Source: Chitinophaga pinensis DSM 2588 (GTDB taxonomy: Bacteria > Bacteroidota > Bacteroidia > Chitinophagales > Chitinophagaceae). Taken from it: a stretch of DNA of 64,000 nt. Below are positions 24,494 to 33,478 of this stretch, one piece after another. The notes beneath the pieces were generated by a model. That model worked only from the letters and a program-made list of their open reading frames with translations, was not told the origin of the DNA and ran no database searches. The translations under genes and the position numbers were made by a program. Numbering within the stretch: the stretch's first letter is position 1; each line of letters opens with the position of its first letter. The stretch is from positions 3,280,001-3,344,000 of the forward strand of contig NC_013132.1 in assembly GCF_000024005.1 (NCBI RefSeq), given 5' to 3'.

Positions 24494-26689
24494 TCAGGGA
24501 AGTGCAAAAGCCACATAAGCGTCTCCCGATATTGTTTTCAGTTTGCCGCCACCACAGGCGATCACTACATATTGTTTACCATTTACGGAATAAACAGCAG
24601 GTGTCGCAAACCCGGATGCCGGTAACTCAGCCTCCCATAACAATTTCCCGTTACTTTTATTAAATGCCCTCATTTTGTTATCCCTGGTAGCCGCAATAAA
24701 CAGCAGTCCTCCCGCTGTAACAACCGGTCCGCCATAATTTTCAGTGCCGGTATGTATGCCCTTCGCCTTGAATGCCGGATAATCGCCTAAAGTGTTTTTC
24801 CAGACAAATTCTCCCGTATTGAGATTAATAGCTGTCAGCGTACCCCAGGGTGGCTTCACGGCCGGATAGCCTTCTTTGGTAAGAAACTTATTATAACCGG
24901 TGTTCGTGTAGGGGAGATGTAGATAACTATCAGCTGTTTTGTCTTCGAAGACGAATTTTTGTGATTGTTTGCCTTTCATATCAAGGATAAAAGAGGCGAT
25001 AGCGTCTTTTTCCTGATCTGTAAGCTGATTAAAGGCAGGCATCATTCCCCTGCCGGCAGAAATTAGTTGATGGAATGTCTCCTGATTGTACTTTTTGTTC
25101 GCCGCCAACAGGGATGGATAATTACCTCCTCCCTGTCTTTCAGGACCGTGACAGGCCATACAATTCGATTTGTACAGCCTCTTACCCGCTGTTATATAAT
25201 TTTCTTCTTTTCTTGATGTTTCCTTTGCCTCAATCATTGTCAGGATCCAGGGCATTTCGTTCGCATTGACATATAATATTCCTGTGCCGGGATCATACGC
25301 AGGACCGCCCCATTCTGCCCCTCCGTCAAAGCCGGGGAAAATGACAGTGCCCTGTTTTGACGGCGGATTGAAAATATACCCCGTCCTGTATCCTGCCAGG
25401 CGCTGTTTAAGATCCTGGTAGGAGGAGTCTGACACCAGGTCATTCAGATCAGCAACTGTGAGTGATTGTCGTACAAAAGGCCTGGGAAAGGTTGGGTAGG
25501 GTTGGGTAGGAAATGGTTGTTCCCCTGCCAGTTCAGAAGTAGTAGGTACAGGATGTTCCTCCACAGGATAAACAGGTTTGCCGGAAGCCCTGTCCAGCAA
25601 GTAGATGAACCCTGTCTTGGTTGTCTGTGCCAGTGCCTTAATTTTTTGCCCGTCCTTCGTAAGATTGACTAATACAGGAGCTCCCGGCGGATCTCTGTCC
25701 CACAGATCATGATGCACCGTCTGAAAATGCCAGATACGCTTACCCGTGGCAGCATCCAGTGCCAGGATACAGTCGCCGAACAGATTCTGGCCCGGCCGCT
25801 TTCCGCCATAGAAATCAGATGCAATAGAGCCGGTGGGCACAAATACGGTTCCCGTCTCTTCTTCCAGACTCATACCTGCCCAGCAGTTCGCCCCTCCGAG
25901 ATGCTTCCATGCCTCTTTATCCTCCCAGGTATCATAACCGGCTTCGCCAGGTTGAGGAATGGTGTGAAATACCCATTTTATCGCTCCCGTGTGAACATCG
26001 TACGCCCTGATATGACCAGGAGCTGCCGTGGCATCTTCCGCTACACGGGAGCCGACAATCAGGAGATCTTTATAAATGATACCAGGCGTATTGGACGTAA
26101 TAAAACGGTCCTTCACGTCAAACCCTAATCCATCATGGAGATCAACCCAGCCTTTATTACCGAAGGCCGGAACAGGGCTGCCATCGGCCGCATTCAGACA
26201 AATGAGATAAGGCCCGGCAGTATAAAATACTCTTTTATCATCCTTGCCGTCGGTCCAGTAGGTAAGGCCACGGCCGGTATTTGAGAATAATGCCGCCAGG
26301 TTAGCGCCCGCATTAGTAGCTGGCCGGATATTGGTAGCGGGATCAAAAACCCAGGCTTGTTGCCCCGTTGCCGCATGCAATGCGAATAATTTCATTTTAG
26401 GGGTAGTGCCATACAGCATGTCATCTATAACAATCGGGTTGCATTGTAGCTGTGTATGAAGGGCGGTATCGGCATCTCCGGTACGATACGTCCAGGCAAC
26501 CCGCAGCTGCCCCACGTTACTCGTATCGATCGCCGCGAGCGATGAGTAATGCCTTGCATCTTTCGTACCGCCATAGACTGTCCAGCCTTCATAGGCATCC
26601 TTATTGCCTTGCTTACACGAGGCATGCAAAATCGATAATAAAACCAGTAGCCAGCATATCTGGTAATCTGAACTTTTTAAACATTTCAT
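24494..26689 (-). CDS. PQQ-dependent dehydrogenase with embedded cytochrome c motif
   Basis: 731 residues. The N-terminus is a signal, probably a lipoprotein one (LLVLLSILHASC). An eight-bladed quinoprotein propeller follows, with characteristic segments (WTVYGGTKDARHYSSL, GGANCWAGMSLEEETG, FQTVHHDLWDRDPPGAPVLV and GPVVTAGGLLFIAATRDN). A c-type haem site C510-M-A-C513-H514 lies in an insert near residues 490-570, with a distal Met candidate in GMMPAFNQL. It would oxidise a sugar or alcohol in the periplasm and pass electrons to the haem. No PQQ biosynthesis genes are nearby, so the cofactor may come from elsewhere in the genome or from outside. It overlaps no gene and converges on hxlR. Confidence 0.9.
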   Translation of the reverse strand: MKCLKSSDYQICWLLVLLSILHASCKQGNKDAYEGWTVYGGTKDARHYSSLAAIDTSNVGQLRVAWTYRTGDADTALHTQLQCNPIVIDDMLYGTTPKMKLFALHAATGQQAWVFDPATNIRPATNAGANLAALFSNTGRGLTYWTDGKDDKRVFYTAGPYLICLNAADGSPVPAFGNKGWVDLHDGLGFDVKDRFITSNTPGIIYKDLLIVGSRVAEDATAAPGHIRAYDVHTGAIKWVFHTIPQPGEAGYDTWEDKEAWKHLGGANCWAGMSLEEETGTVFVPTGSIASDFYGGKRPGQNLFGDCILALDAATGKRIWHFQTVHHDLWDRDPPGAPVLVNLTKDGQKIKALAQTTKTGFIYLLDRASGKPVYPVEEHPVPTTSELAGEQPFPTQPYPTFPRPFVRQSLTVADLNDLVSDSSYQDLKQRLAGYRTGYIFNPPSKQGTVIFPGFDGGAEWGGPAYDPGTGILYVNANEMPWILTMIEAKETSRKEENYITAGKRLYKSNCMACHGPERQGGGNYPSLLAANKKYNQETFHQLISAGRGMMPAFNQLTDQEKDAIASFILDMKGKQSQKFVFEDKTADSYLHLPYTNTGYNKFLTKEGYPAVKPPWGTLTAINLNTGEFVWKNTLGDYPAFKAKGIHTGTENYGGPVVTAGGLLFIAATRDNKMRAFNKSNGKLLWEAELPASGFATPAVYSVNGKQYVVIACGGGKLKTISGDAYVAFALP

Positions 26690-27020
26690 AAAATATTTTT
26701 ATATCTGTGGGTGCGTATACGTTTTCCTTAGTGGCAGAATAATACTATCTCTTCTCTATACTACAACAGACCTGTTCTGAATAATTGACCATACGTGGAT
26801 ACGTTTTTCATAACGTACGGGTGTGTGGATTTTTATGTAAATCCTGATCACGTTATATCAAAAGGAGCAATCAACAACGCTTTCAATTATACAATATATT
26901 AAATGTTTCCTTTACACTCATATTGAGAATCGGAAATTCTTTTACTATCTTACCCTCAATTTGGTATACATACCGGCCGACCTTCTACGCTGAAGTTTTA
27001 CCTTATAACTAAACAGAATA
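26690..27020. other. Divergent intergenic region
   Basis: About 330 A+T-rich bases between the quinoprotein gene and the TPR-kinase gene, which point away from each other. It must hold both promoters, but no exact TAnnTTTG box, RNA gene or clear repeat was found. Confidence 0.4.
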
Positions 27021-29591
27021 ATGGGACTACGCAGATTTTTGTTTTATCTGATACCAGTGCTTTTATCCCCGCTTGTAACATATGCCCAAAATACTCCTCC
27101 TGAACTGGCAGTGAAGCGGGAGTCAGAGACGGACGGCGCCACAGTGGTGAGGACAATGAACAATGGCAAACGGGATACGAATTACATACAATTAGCTATC
27201 AGAGCCTCCCATATCTATTGGCATCAACGAGCTGCTGACAGAAAGTTAGACAGCTGTTTTATGTACGCTAATGCCGCTTACCAGCTGAGTGGCCAGCTGA
27301 AATATACAGAAGGCAGGAATGAAGCTGGCTATATGCTTTGCAAATTTTACACGGAAAAGAAAGATGTCAGCCAGGCAACGAAACTGGTAGAAGCTGCTTA
27401 TGGCGAGCAGCGTGTCCGCCTGATGCTGGGAATCGGAGAGTACTATGTGTTCAAATTTGATAGAGACGACCCGGAATATGCAAAAGCTCTCCCCTTGGTA
27501 CTTCAGGCTATAAAAATCTGTGAAGAATATCATTCTATCCGCTGGTGGCAGGAGTGTCTTGTGCTTCAGGGAAAATATTTCTTCAAGAAAGGAGACTTCC
27601 TGGCTGGAAGGGAATCATTCATGAGGATCGTTAATAAACACCATGAAGCAAAGGATTATGGTCTGGAGGCAAAGGCCTGGTCGAAATTAGGTAACAATAC
27701 ACCGGAGAATGACAGCACATTTGAGGATATCCGCCATAGTTTTGAAATGGCCGTACATTACTATTATCTCGCAAATAATCTGAAGGAAGCAGCCTATAGC
27801 TTACGGGATCTTGGTATTGTAAATGGGAATCATAATCAGATAGACTCGTCTGAAAAACAATTGCTGAGAGTTGTGACAATACTTAAATCCATCGGAGAGA
27901 GAGTTACACCAACAACATACACCAATATCGGCGATTTCTATCGGTTTACCGGACAGTATGATAAAGCTTTATATTACATACTGGAGGCTTTAAAAGTTAC
28001 AAAAGAAGATGACATTATAGCACAGGCCAATATTAACCTTGTACTGGGTATCTTATATTCAAGGATTCAGGATTATCCCAACAGTCTCAAACATTTTCAG
28101 ATTGCCTTTAATCATCTTGATTTTAGAAATAGTACCGCCAAACTACACGTTGCAAATGAAATAGCTTACGTCATGGTTGTCAGTGGCGATCATAAAAAGG
28201 GAGTGGCATTCCTGGATGATTATATAAAAGCACATCCATCCACATCAATAAGTGACAGACAGGAAAACGCAAGTACCTACGGACAGATATATGCAATAAT
28301 GGGTGACTATGCTAAAGCAGAGAAATCATATCTTGAAATGCTAAGTTTGGATAGAGCAGCAGCGGAGGAAAACGGAAGGAATATCAATGTATCACATTCG
28401 AGAGTAACTGGTAGTGGGGCTAATTTTCTGATGGGTAAATTTTACGCTGAACGCGGAAGATATCGTGAAGCAAATCTATATCTGAATAAATCAATGCAAA
28501 ATGCACAGTTCCTCGATGCCGGACAGGCATTGGAAACCTATGAGCTACTGTTTAAATCGGATTCTGCCCTCGGAAATTACCTGTCGGCCATCAAAAACTT
28601 TGAGCGCCACAAAAATCTGTATGATTCGATCAATAGCGTACATAGAAGCAGGGAAATGAATGAGCTGAGTCTTAAATATCAAACAGAGCAGCGATTGAAG
28701 GACATCGAAATACTTCGTAATAAAGAAACAAAGAACGTAGCAGCCTTACAGCGAGCCAATACAGTCAGAAATGTCATAATCGCAGGTGCGCTTTTCCTGC
28801 TTCTGCTGGCTATATGGGCCTACTACGGATATCGTAATAAACAACGTAGCAACCTTAAACTGCAATTGCAGGGGGAGGAGATTGACAGACAAAATAAAGC
28901 ACTGCAAACACTCCTGTCCCAGAAAGACCAGTTTCTGAAAGAGAAAGAATGGTTACTGAAGGAGATACACCACCGGGTAAAGAACAATCTGCAGATTATC
29001 ATGAGCCTCCTGAATTCTCAATCAGCACATCTTAGAAACTCAGATGCCATTGAAGCAATCATGGTAAGTGGTAACAGGGTAAGATCAATTGCATTGATCC
29101 ACCAGAAACTATATAGCGGGGATAATCTCTCCAGCATCAATATGCCGGAATATGTAGCGGATCTGTTGAGATATATGATGGATGGATTTGATACTTCAGA
29201 AAGAAAGGTCAGATTTATACAGCAGATAGCAGGGATTAACATTGACGTAGCACAGGCTGTTCCTGTCGGACTGATATTAAACGAGGCCATTACCAATGCC
29301 ATTAAATATGCGTTTGGTAAAAATGGAGGAGAAATCACCGTTACATTCCGTAGTCATAAAGATACCAATACAGTGGTGATGTCGATTAGCGATAACGGGA
29401 AAGGTTTGCCGCCAGATTTTGATATCCGTCAATCAAGCTCACTGGGAATGGAAATGATGCAGGGACTCGCAAAACAACTCAGAGGACAGTTTAGCATTCA
29501 CAGCAATAAAGGAACAACCATAAGCGTTGAATTCAGACTCTTTTCCGCAGTTGAAAATGCGCTGTTGACGATGAAAGAGCGGAATCTGTAA
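27021..29591 (+). CDS. TPR-containing membrane sensor histidine kinase (HisKA_2 type)
   Basis: 856 residues. A signal peptide (MGLRRFLFYLIPVLLSPLVTYAQ) precedes about nine tetratricopeptide-like repeats in the periplasm (roughly 60-520), a coiled coil, one transmembrane helix (about 583-605, VIIAGALFLLLLAIWAYYGY), a second coiled coil and a HisKA_2 phosphotransfer segment with H650/H651 in EIHHRVKNNLQII. The HATPase (NEAITNAIKYAF, DNGKGLP, SLGMEMMQGLAKQL) completes it. This architecture is common in Bacteroidota, usually with an unlinked LytTR or NarL-type partner. None is adjacent here. Confidence 0.93.
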   Translation: MGLRRFLFYLIPVLLSPLVTYAQNTPPELAVKRESETDGATVVRTMNNGKRDTNYIQLAIRASHIYWHQRAADRKLDSCFMYANAAYQLSGQLKYTEGRNEAGYMLCKFYTEKKDVSQATKLVEAAYGEQRVRLMLGIGEYYVFKFDRDDPEYAKALPLVLQAIKICEEYHSIRWWQECLVLQGKYFFKKGDFLAGRESFMRIVNKHHEAKDYGLEAKAWSKLGNNTPENDSTFEDIRHSFEMAVHYYYLANNLKEAAYSLRDLGIVNGNHNQIDSSEKQLLRVVTILKSIGERVTPTTYTNIGDFYRFTGQYDKALYYILEALKVTKEDDIIAQANINLVLGILYSRIQDYPNSLKHFQIAFNHLDFRNSTAKLHVANEIAYVMVVSGDHKKGVAFLDDYIKAHPSTSISDRQENASTYGQIYAIMGDYAKAEKSYLEMLSLDRAAAEENGRNINVSHSRVTGSGANFLMGKFYAERGRYREANLYLNKSMQNAQFLDAGQALETYELLFKSDSALGNYLSAIKNFERHKNLYDSINSVHRSREMNELSLKYQTEQRLKDIEILRNKETKNVAALQRANTVRNVIIAGALFLLLLAIWAYYGYRNKQRSNLKLQLQGEEIDRQNKALQTLLSQKDQFLKEKEWLLKEIHHRVKNNLQIIMSLLNSQSAHLRNSDAIEAIMVSGNRVRSIALIHQKLYSGDNLSSINMPEYVADLLRYMMDGFDTSERKVRFIQQIAGINIDVAQAVPVGLILNEAITNAIKYAFGKNGGEITVTFRSHKDTNTVVMSISDNGKGLPPDFDIRQSSSLGMEMMQGLAKQLRGQFSIHSNKGTTISVEFRLFSAVENALLTMKERNL

Positions 29592-29613
29592 GCATCCCTG
29601 AAGAAGAACCTGC

Positions 29614-30009
29614 TTAGGCACGTTTTTCAGCTTCCCGTCTCATACTCATTTTTATCTTCTGCCGGTGCTCCTTCCCCCATGCGCTTAATTCGCGTAATAC
29701 ATCTTTCAACGTCAGACTATGAGGTGTTGCCTCATAAATAATCGTTGCCGGTGTACCGGCGTATACCTTACGCGTAATAAATTCATTCAGCTCCAGATCT
29801 TTCAACTCTTTCGCCAGTATCTTCGGAGATATCCCGCTCAGTTCATGCTGAATTTCATTAAACCGCTTAGGGGATTGTACAAGGCTTAAAATCAGTGGTA
29901 ATTTCCACTTACCCCCAAGCACATATAATGCATCCACCACGTAGTTAAGTGAACTGTCACATTCCTGTTTGGAAGGAATCGTCTCTCTGTTATCAACCAT
30001 TATAGCCAT
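29614..30009 (-). CDS. HxlR family (DUF24) winged-helix regulator
   Basis: 131 residues from ATG 30009. ATG 30000 also fits, while the longer frame to 30072 would run through the operator. The winged helix is VVDALYVLGGKWKLPLILSLVQSPKRFNEIQHELSGISPKILAKELKDLE, with the wing YAGTPATIIYEATPHSLTL. C17 (KQECDSSLNYV) sits at the conserved redox-sensor position. It is divergent from an azoreductase gene, the same pairing as Bacillus YodB with AzoR1, so quinone or electrophile sensing is likely. The protein ends in a basic tail (KIKMSMRREAEKRA). Confidence 0.9.
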   Translation of the reverse strand: MAIMVDNRETIPSKQECDSSLNYVVDALYVLGGKWKLPLILSLVQSPKRFNEIQHELSGISPKILAKELKDLELNEFITRKVYAGTPATIIYEATPHSLTLKDVLRELSAWGKEHRQKIKMSMRREAEKRA

Positions 30010-30022
30010 ATCTAAAGTTACG

Positions 30023-30038
30023 CACTTTCCTGAAAGTG
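30023..30038. promoter_or_regulatory. Perfect inverted repeat, probable HxlR operator
   Basis: CACTTTC-CT-GAAAGTG is a perfect 7+7 palindrome 14 bases before the HxlR start and in front of the azoreductase promoter. A second GCGCTTTCC half-like sequence follows at 30040-30048. Confidence 0.6.
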
Positions 30039-30085
30039 AGCGCTTTCCTTTAGGTAAGTAGGATCCATTCACCGGTTGTCACAAG

Positions 30086-30093
30086 TACCTTTG
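30086..30093 (+). promoter_or_regulatory. -7 box of the azoreductase promoter
   Basis: TACCTTTG matches TAnnTTTG exactly and lies 80 bases before the azoreductase start. No clear -33 TTTG was found at the usual distance. Confidence 0.5.
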
Positions 30094-30172
30094 CTGGCAG
30101 TAATAGCAGGAGCGGGTAAAGCCGGCGCCGGGTCTCCGCTATATAATGCTAATAAATAATAATCAAGGTTTT

Positions 30173-30775
30173 ATGAAACGTATCCTTCATCTGATTTCGA
30201 GTATTCAGGGCAATGAATCTTACAGTTATAAACTCAGCAATGCAATTGTGAATAAGGTTATCGAAAAGTACCCCGGCAGTACAGTCGAAGAAGTCAACCT
30301 GAACAACCTGGACATCCCGCATCTGACGCCATTGATCCTTCAGTCGATGTTTACACCGGCTGATCAGTTGACACCAGAAGCCAAAGCGTCAATACGCTAT
30401 TCGGACGAGGCAGTGAAACAATTAATGGCAACCGATATCCTCGTCATCGGTGCACCACTCTATAATCTGACGATTCCTACTACCTTAAAAGCATGGGGCG
30501 ATCATATTACCAGGGCTGGCATTACCTTCGGTTATAGCGAAAATGGACCGGTTGGAATGGTCAAAGGTAAAAAAGTGTATATAGCGATGTCTTCCGGGGG
30601 TGTTTATTCCGAAGGCCCTTCTAAACCTAATGATTTCGTTGCGCCTTATCTGAAAAGCTTCCTGGGACTTTTAGGGATGACTGACGTGACCGTTTTCCGG
30701 GTAGAAGGTGTCAAACTTCCAGGGATTAAAGAACATGCTCTGGAAAAAGGCATTGCGAGCATCCACATTGATTGA
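30173..30775 (+). CDS. azoR: FMN-dependent NADH-azoreductase
   Basis: 200 residues from ATG 30173 (MKRILHLISSIQGNESYSYKLS); the upstream in-frame ATG 30146 adds nine residues that do not fit. The flavodoxin-like fold shows the FMN phosphate loop SSIQGNESYSYKLS, the isoalloxazine segment VIGAPLYNLTIPTTLKAWGDHITRAGITFGY and the SSGGVY loop, all typical of AzoR. It reduces quinones and azo compounds with NADH. It is divergent from an HxlR gene across a palindromic operator and has its own terminator, so it is a single-gene unit. Confidence 0.93.
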   Translation: MKRILHLISSIQGNESYSYKLSNAIVNKVIEKYPGSTVEEVNLNNLDIPHLTPLILQSMFTPADQLTPEAKASIRYSDEAVKQLMATDILVIGAPLYNLTIPTTLKAWGDHITRAGITFGYSENGPVGMVKGKKVYIAMSSGGVYSEGPSKPNDFVAPYLKSFLGLLGMTDVTVFRVEGVKLPGIKEHALEKGIASIHID

Positions 30776-30809
30776 TATTTTCCTTCTTCCGTGAAAGAAG
30801 TAACGAATA

Positions 30810-30845
30810 AATACCTTCAGGCGACATACCTGAAGGTATTTGTTT
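30810..30845 (+). terminator. Intrinsic terminator of the azoreductase gene
   Basis: AATACCTTCAGG (30810-30821) pairs perfectly with CCTGAAGGTATT (30829-30840) around a 7-base loop, followed by TGTTTTATT. Confidence 0.85.
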
Positions 30846-30941
30846 TATTACCATACTGTATGCTCTCTCAAAAGATATATCACGGGCTATATACTGCTAA
30901 CAGATTTTTCTATTATTTTAACGGTAAATAATGGTGGTAGT

Positions 30942-31259
30942 ATGAAAAATGTTATGCTTCTTATTTTGGTTGCCTTAATAACCTCCATATGTATCTCCGC
31001 AAAAGAGAATACGAATGATAAAACGAGCGCTAGTGACTATGTGCCAGATGAGGAAACAGCAAAGAAAATAGCCGAAGCTATTTGGTTGCCTATTTATGGG
31101 GAGAGAATTTATGATGAAAAACCCTATGTTGTTTCTCTGGTGGGAGATAGTGTTTGGGCAGTAGATGGCTCGCTTCCTAAAAAGAAAAGAGGGGGCGTTG
31201 CTTATATCGAAATTCAAAAAAACGATTGCAAAATCCTTAAAGTAATTCACAGTAAATAG
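30942..31259 (+). CDS. NTF2-fold immunity protein-like secreted protein (YbbC/YhhH family)
   Basis: 105 residues from ATG 30942 (MKNVMLLILVALITSICISA), which gives a proper signal peptide; the frame upstream to 30840 runs into a terminator. The mature part carries the family pattern PDEETAKKIAEAIWLPIYGE, then KPYVVSL, SVWAVDGSLP, GGVAYIEI and CKILKV. This family contains predicted NTF2-fold immunity proteins against polymorphic toxins. No toxin, Rhs or VgrG gene lies nearby, so the immunity role is by family only. It stands alone, with its own short upstream region. Confidence 0.82.
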   Translation: MKNVMLLILVALITSICISAKENTNDKTSASDYVPDEETAKKIAEAIWLPIYGERIYDEKPYVVSLVGDSVWAVDGSLPKKKRGGVAYIEIQKNDCKILKVIHSK

Positions 31260-31406
31260 AAAAATAAATTTCTTTTGATCTCAATGAGATAGTTTTCAAA
31301 CCAGTGTCCGCGATGCCCTGAATGAGGTTAAACATAGTAGCTCTGCTGCTTTCTTTCGTAGATGGATATGAAACCTAAACCTGTTCCGCGTATTAAAGTT
31401 AAGAGT

Positions 31407-31436
31407 AAAAAATGTCCCCCGCATAACCGGAGGACA
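31407..31436 (-). terminator. Intrinsic terminator of the DsrE-like gene
   Basis: On the minus strand the hairpin TGTCCTCCG...CGGGGGACA (31413-31436) is followed by six T residues, 14 bases past the stop codon. Confidence 0.75.
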
Positions 31437-31450
31437 GTCAGCAAACCTGA

Positions 31451-31816
31451 TTAGAAAACTAAGATATTGTAACCTTCATTTCTCAGATTAAGTAAGCTTG
31501 GCAGACCTGGCGTTCCCGGTACTTCATTATCGCTTAACAGATCATATCCGGAAATTTCCGTGCCGAATACGGTAACGCAGCCTTTAGAAAGACCATGTAC
31601 ATAATCCTTTACCTGCAGATAAAGTCCATTAACAGGATGATCAGCTTTCTCCAGTTGCTCAGGCCATCTGATACCTGCACCCTGAAAGATGATCTTTACA
31701 TCTTCACCTGCGTGTTTAAATTCATATGCCGACGCTAATGCGTTGAATACACGTCCAAGAGCTTCTTCTGAACCAGCTTTGGGATCAGATAAAATGATTA
31801 CTGCTGTTTTGTTCAT
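31451..31816 (-). CDS. DsrE/DsrF-like family protein
   Basis: 121 residues from ATG 31816 (MNKTAVIILSDPKAGSEEALGR); the track start seven residues earlier does not fit. The alternating alpha/beta fold of the DsrE family is seen (VKIIFQGAGIRWPEQL and the KGCVTVFGTEISGYDLL segment). C-terminal residues SLLNLRNEGYNILVF match cytosolic DsrE-like proteins. One cysteine (KGCVTVFG) lies where sulfur-relay members have their reactive residue, so a thiol or sulfur-transfer role is possible but not shown. It has its own terminator. Confidence 0.85.
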   Translation of the reverse strand: MNKTAVIILSDPKAGSEEALGRVFNALASAYEFKHAGEDVKIIFQGAGIRWPEQLEKADHPVNGLYLQVKDYVHGLSKGCVTVFGTEISGYDLLSDNEVPGTPGLPSLLNLRNEGYNILVF

Positions 31817-31925
31817 ATATATTGATTTATAACACAAAGATCGCTGTGTCTACGTTCGTGATGAATGGATGTTTTCGACTATTTAATGGACAACTTTGTG
31901 TGCCCACATCCACTTATAATCCTGC

Positions 31926-32207
31926 CTATTTCCAGCCGCCAAGCGAGCAGTACAGCCTTGCCACAGCGCTAAGCTGCTGCCGCTTAAAGGAAGCCAGCTC
32001 CAGTTCGCTTTGCAGCATATTATTTGGGGCAGTTATTACTTCCAGGTAATTAGCGATACCAATCTTAAACAAAAGATGGGCATTGCCGGTTGCCTGCTGT
32101 AACGTGCTTATGCGGGTGCTTGCAATGGGATACTGCTGTTGTAGTTTTTCGATTTCCGGGCACAAACAACCAAGACCTGCAATTAATTGCAAGCCTTTGT
32201 TGCGCAA
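31926..32207 (-). pseudogene. Remnant of a TolC-family outer-membrane efflux protein
   Basis: The minus frame ends LFKIGIANYLEVITAPNN, then LQSELELASFKRQQL and VARLYCSLGGWK, which is the C-terminal signature of NodT-type outer-membrane factors (usual form LFxxGxANYLEVItAQ...LYxSLGGGW). Only about 75 codons match. The upstream part reads as unrelated sequence and no RND or adaptor gene is next to it, so this is a 5'-deleted gene fragment. It marks a past deletion or rearrangement between the DsrE and old-yellow-enzyme genes. Confidence 0.75.
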
Positions 32208-32286
32208 GCGCGCGTATTATATTAGTATGTCTGTTCGTTTAATGCCAGTTGGAAACAAAGCCCGTCTTACGCGCTGTTGATAGTAT

Positions 32287-33375
32287 TCACGGAGATCCTG
32301 GCTTCACGAAGGTCTGCCATCCCCGCAATGAACTGATAAACCGCTCGCTTAGTCCCCCTTTCCGAAGATATTCGGCCGGTACTGGTGGCTTAGGACTATC
32401 ATAAAGAGGATTGGCCATCACCTGAAGGGGAAAATCCCGTTGAAGAATACCCGCCCGTGCAATCAGCACAAAATCACAACCTTCATCCAGCAATTCTCCT
32501 GCTCGCCGGGCACTATAGATTTTTCCGGCTGCCCCCAGACGCACGCCCTTTCGGGGAAGTTCAGTAAATACGCTGAGCATAGTCTTCCCTTTATACTTTC
32601 CTTCCCGTACAATCTGCGCAGAGTCCCACAAAGCCAGGTCCAGATAGTCGATCAGCTCTTGATCGAAGATCTCCCCGGTGATTTCCCGCAATTCTTCCAT
32701 ACGCAATCCGTAGCGTTCGATTGACAGTCGCCAGCCAATCTGAAAGTCTGGTCCGCAGCTCCGGCGAATGCCCTTGATCACTTCGATCGTGAACCGTGCA
32801 CGGTTTTCCAGACTTCCGCCATATTTATCCTTACGGTTATTCAAATCCGGAGACATGAATTCCGAAAGGATCCATCCGAATGCACCGTGTACGGAGATAC
32901 CATCGAAACCCGCCAGTTGCGCTCTCTTTGCCGCCGTGATGAAACTGTCGCGAATGCGCTCTACCGCTTCTGTTGTGATCGCGTTAATGCCTGGCAATGT
33001 ATCACTGGAAGCAGGTGAAGGGATTCCCCCTAATAACGGGTCGGCACGATGCCCGGCATGGTGTAACTGCACCGCTGACAATCCGCCTCCTTCACGAATG
33101 CTGCTGGCCATCCTCCTGAGACCTGGTAAATGATCATCGCTGTGAATACCTAACTGGCGTTCAAATGCGATGCCTCCCGCTTCTACTGTGGCTGCGCAGG
33201 TCTGGATCAGTGCATAGCCACTTTTTGCAAGCTGTTCGATCCATAATTGGTCGAATTCGGATGCGGTGCCATCATGCTCACTTTGCTGATTGGTAAGCGG
33301 CGCCATCATGAAACGATTTCTCATGGCCGGACCATGCAACAGCGTAAGCGGCTTAAATAGATCTGAAACCGACAT
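32287..33375 (-). CDS. NADH:flavin oxidoreductase, old yellow enzyme family
   Basis: 362 residues. The TIM-barrel FMN enzyme shows LFKPLTLLHGPAMRNRFMMAPLT at the start, VQLHHAGHRADP, the active-site helix GFDGISVHGAFGWILSEFMSP followed by NNRKDKYGGSLENRARF, and the C-terminal FMN-phosphate strand DFVLIARAGI. The usual HGAHGYLL pattern is HGAFGWIL here. It would reduce activated alkenes or quinones with NAD(P)H. It is alone on the minus strand, about 100 bases after the DsbA-type gene, and could share its transcript. Confidence 0.93.
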   Translation of the reverse strand: MSVSDLFKPLTLLHGPAMRNRFMMAPLTNQQSEHDGTASEFDQLWIEQLAKSGYALIQTCAATVEAGGIAFERQLGIHSDDHLPGLRRMASSIREGGGLSAVQLHHAGHRADPLLGGIPSPASSDTLPGINAITTEAVERIRDSFITAAKRAQLAGFDGISVHGAFGWILSEFMSPDLNNRKDKYGGSLENRARFTIEVIKGIRRSCGPDFQIGWRLSIERYGLRMEELREITGEIFDQELIDYLDLALWDSAQIVREGKYKGKTMLSVFTELPRKGVRLGAAGKIYSARRAGELLDEGCDFVLIARAGILQRDFPLQVMANPLYDSPKPPVPAEYLRKGGLSERFISSLRGWQTFVKPGSP

Positions 33376-33478
33376 GCTTAAATGAAATTTATTGATAAAT
33401 CATTTTTGTTTGTAGTGCCCCATCTTACACCCCCTGCCTCACAATACACGGGAGCACACTTTGTATAGTGGGTAAGTC

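Noticed and set aside
31361..31453. Short plus frame MDMKPKPVPRIKVKSKK
   Set aside because: It runs through a well-formed terminator of the DsrE gene and has no ribosome site.
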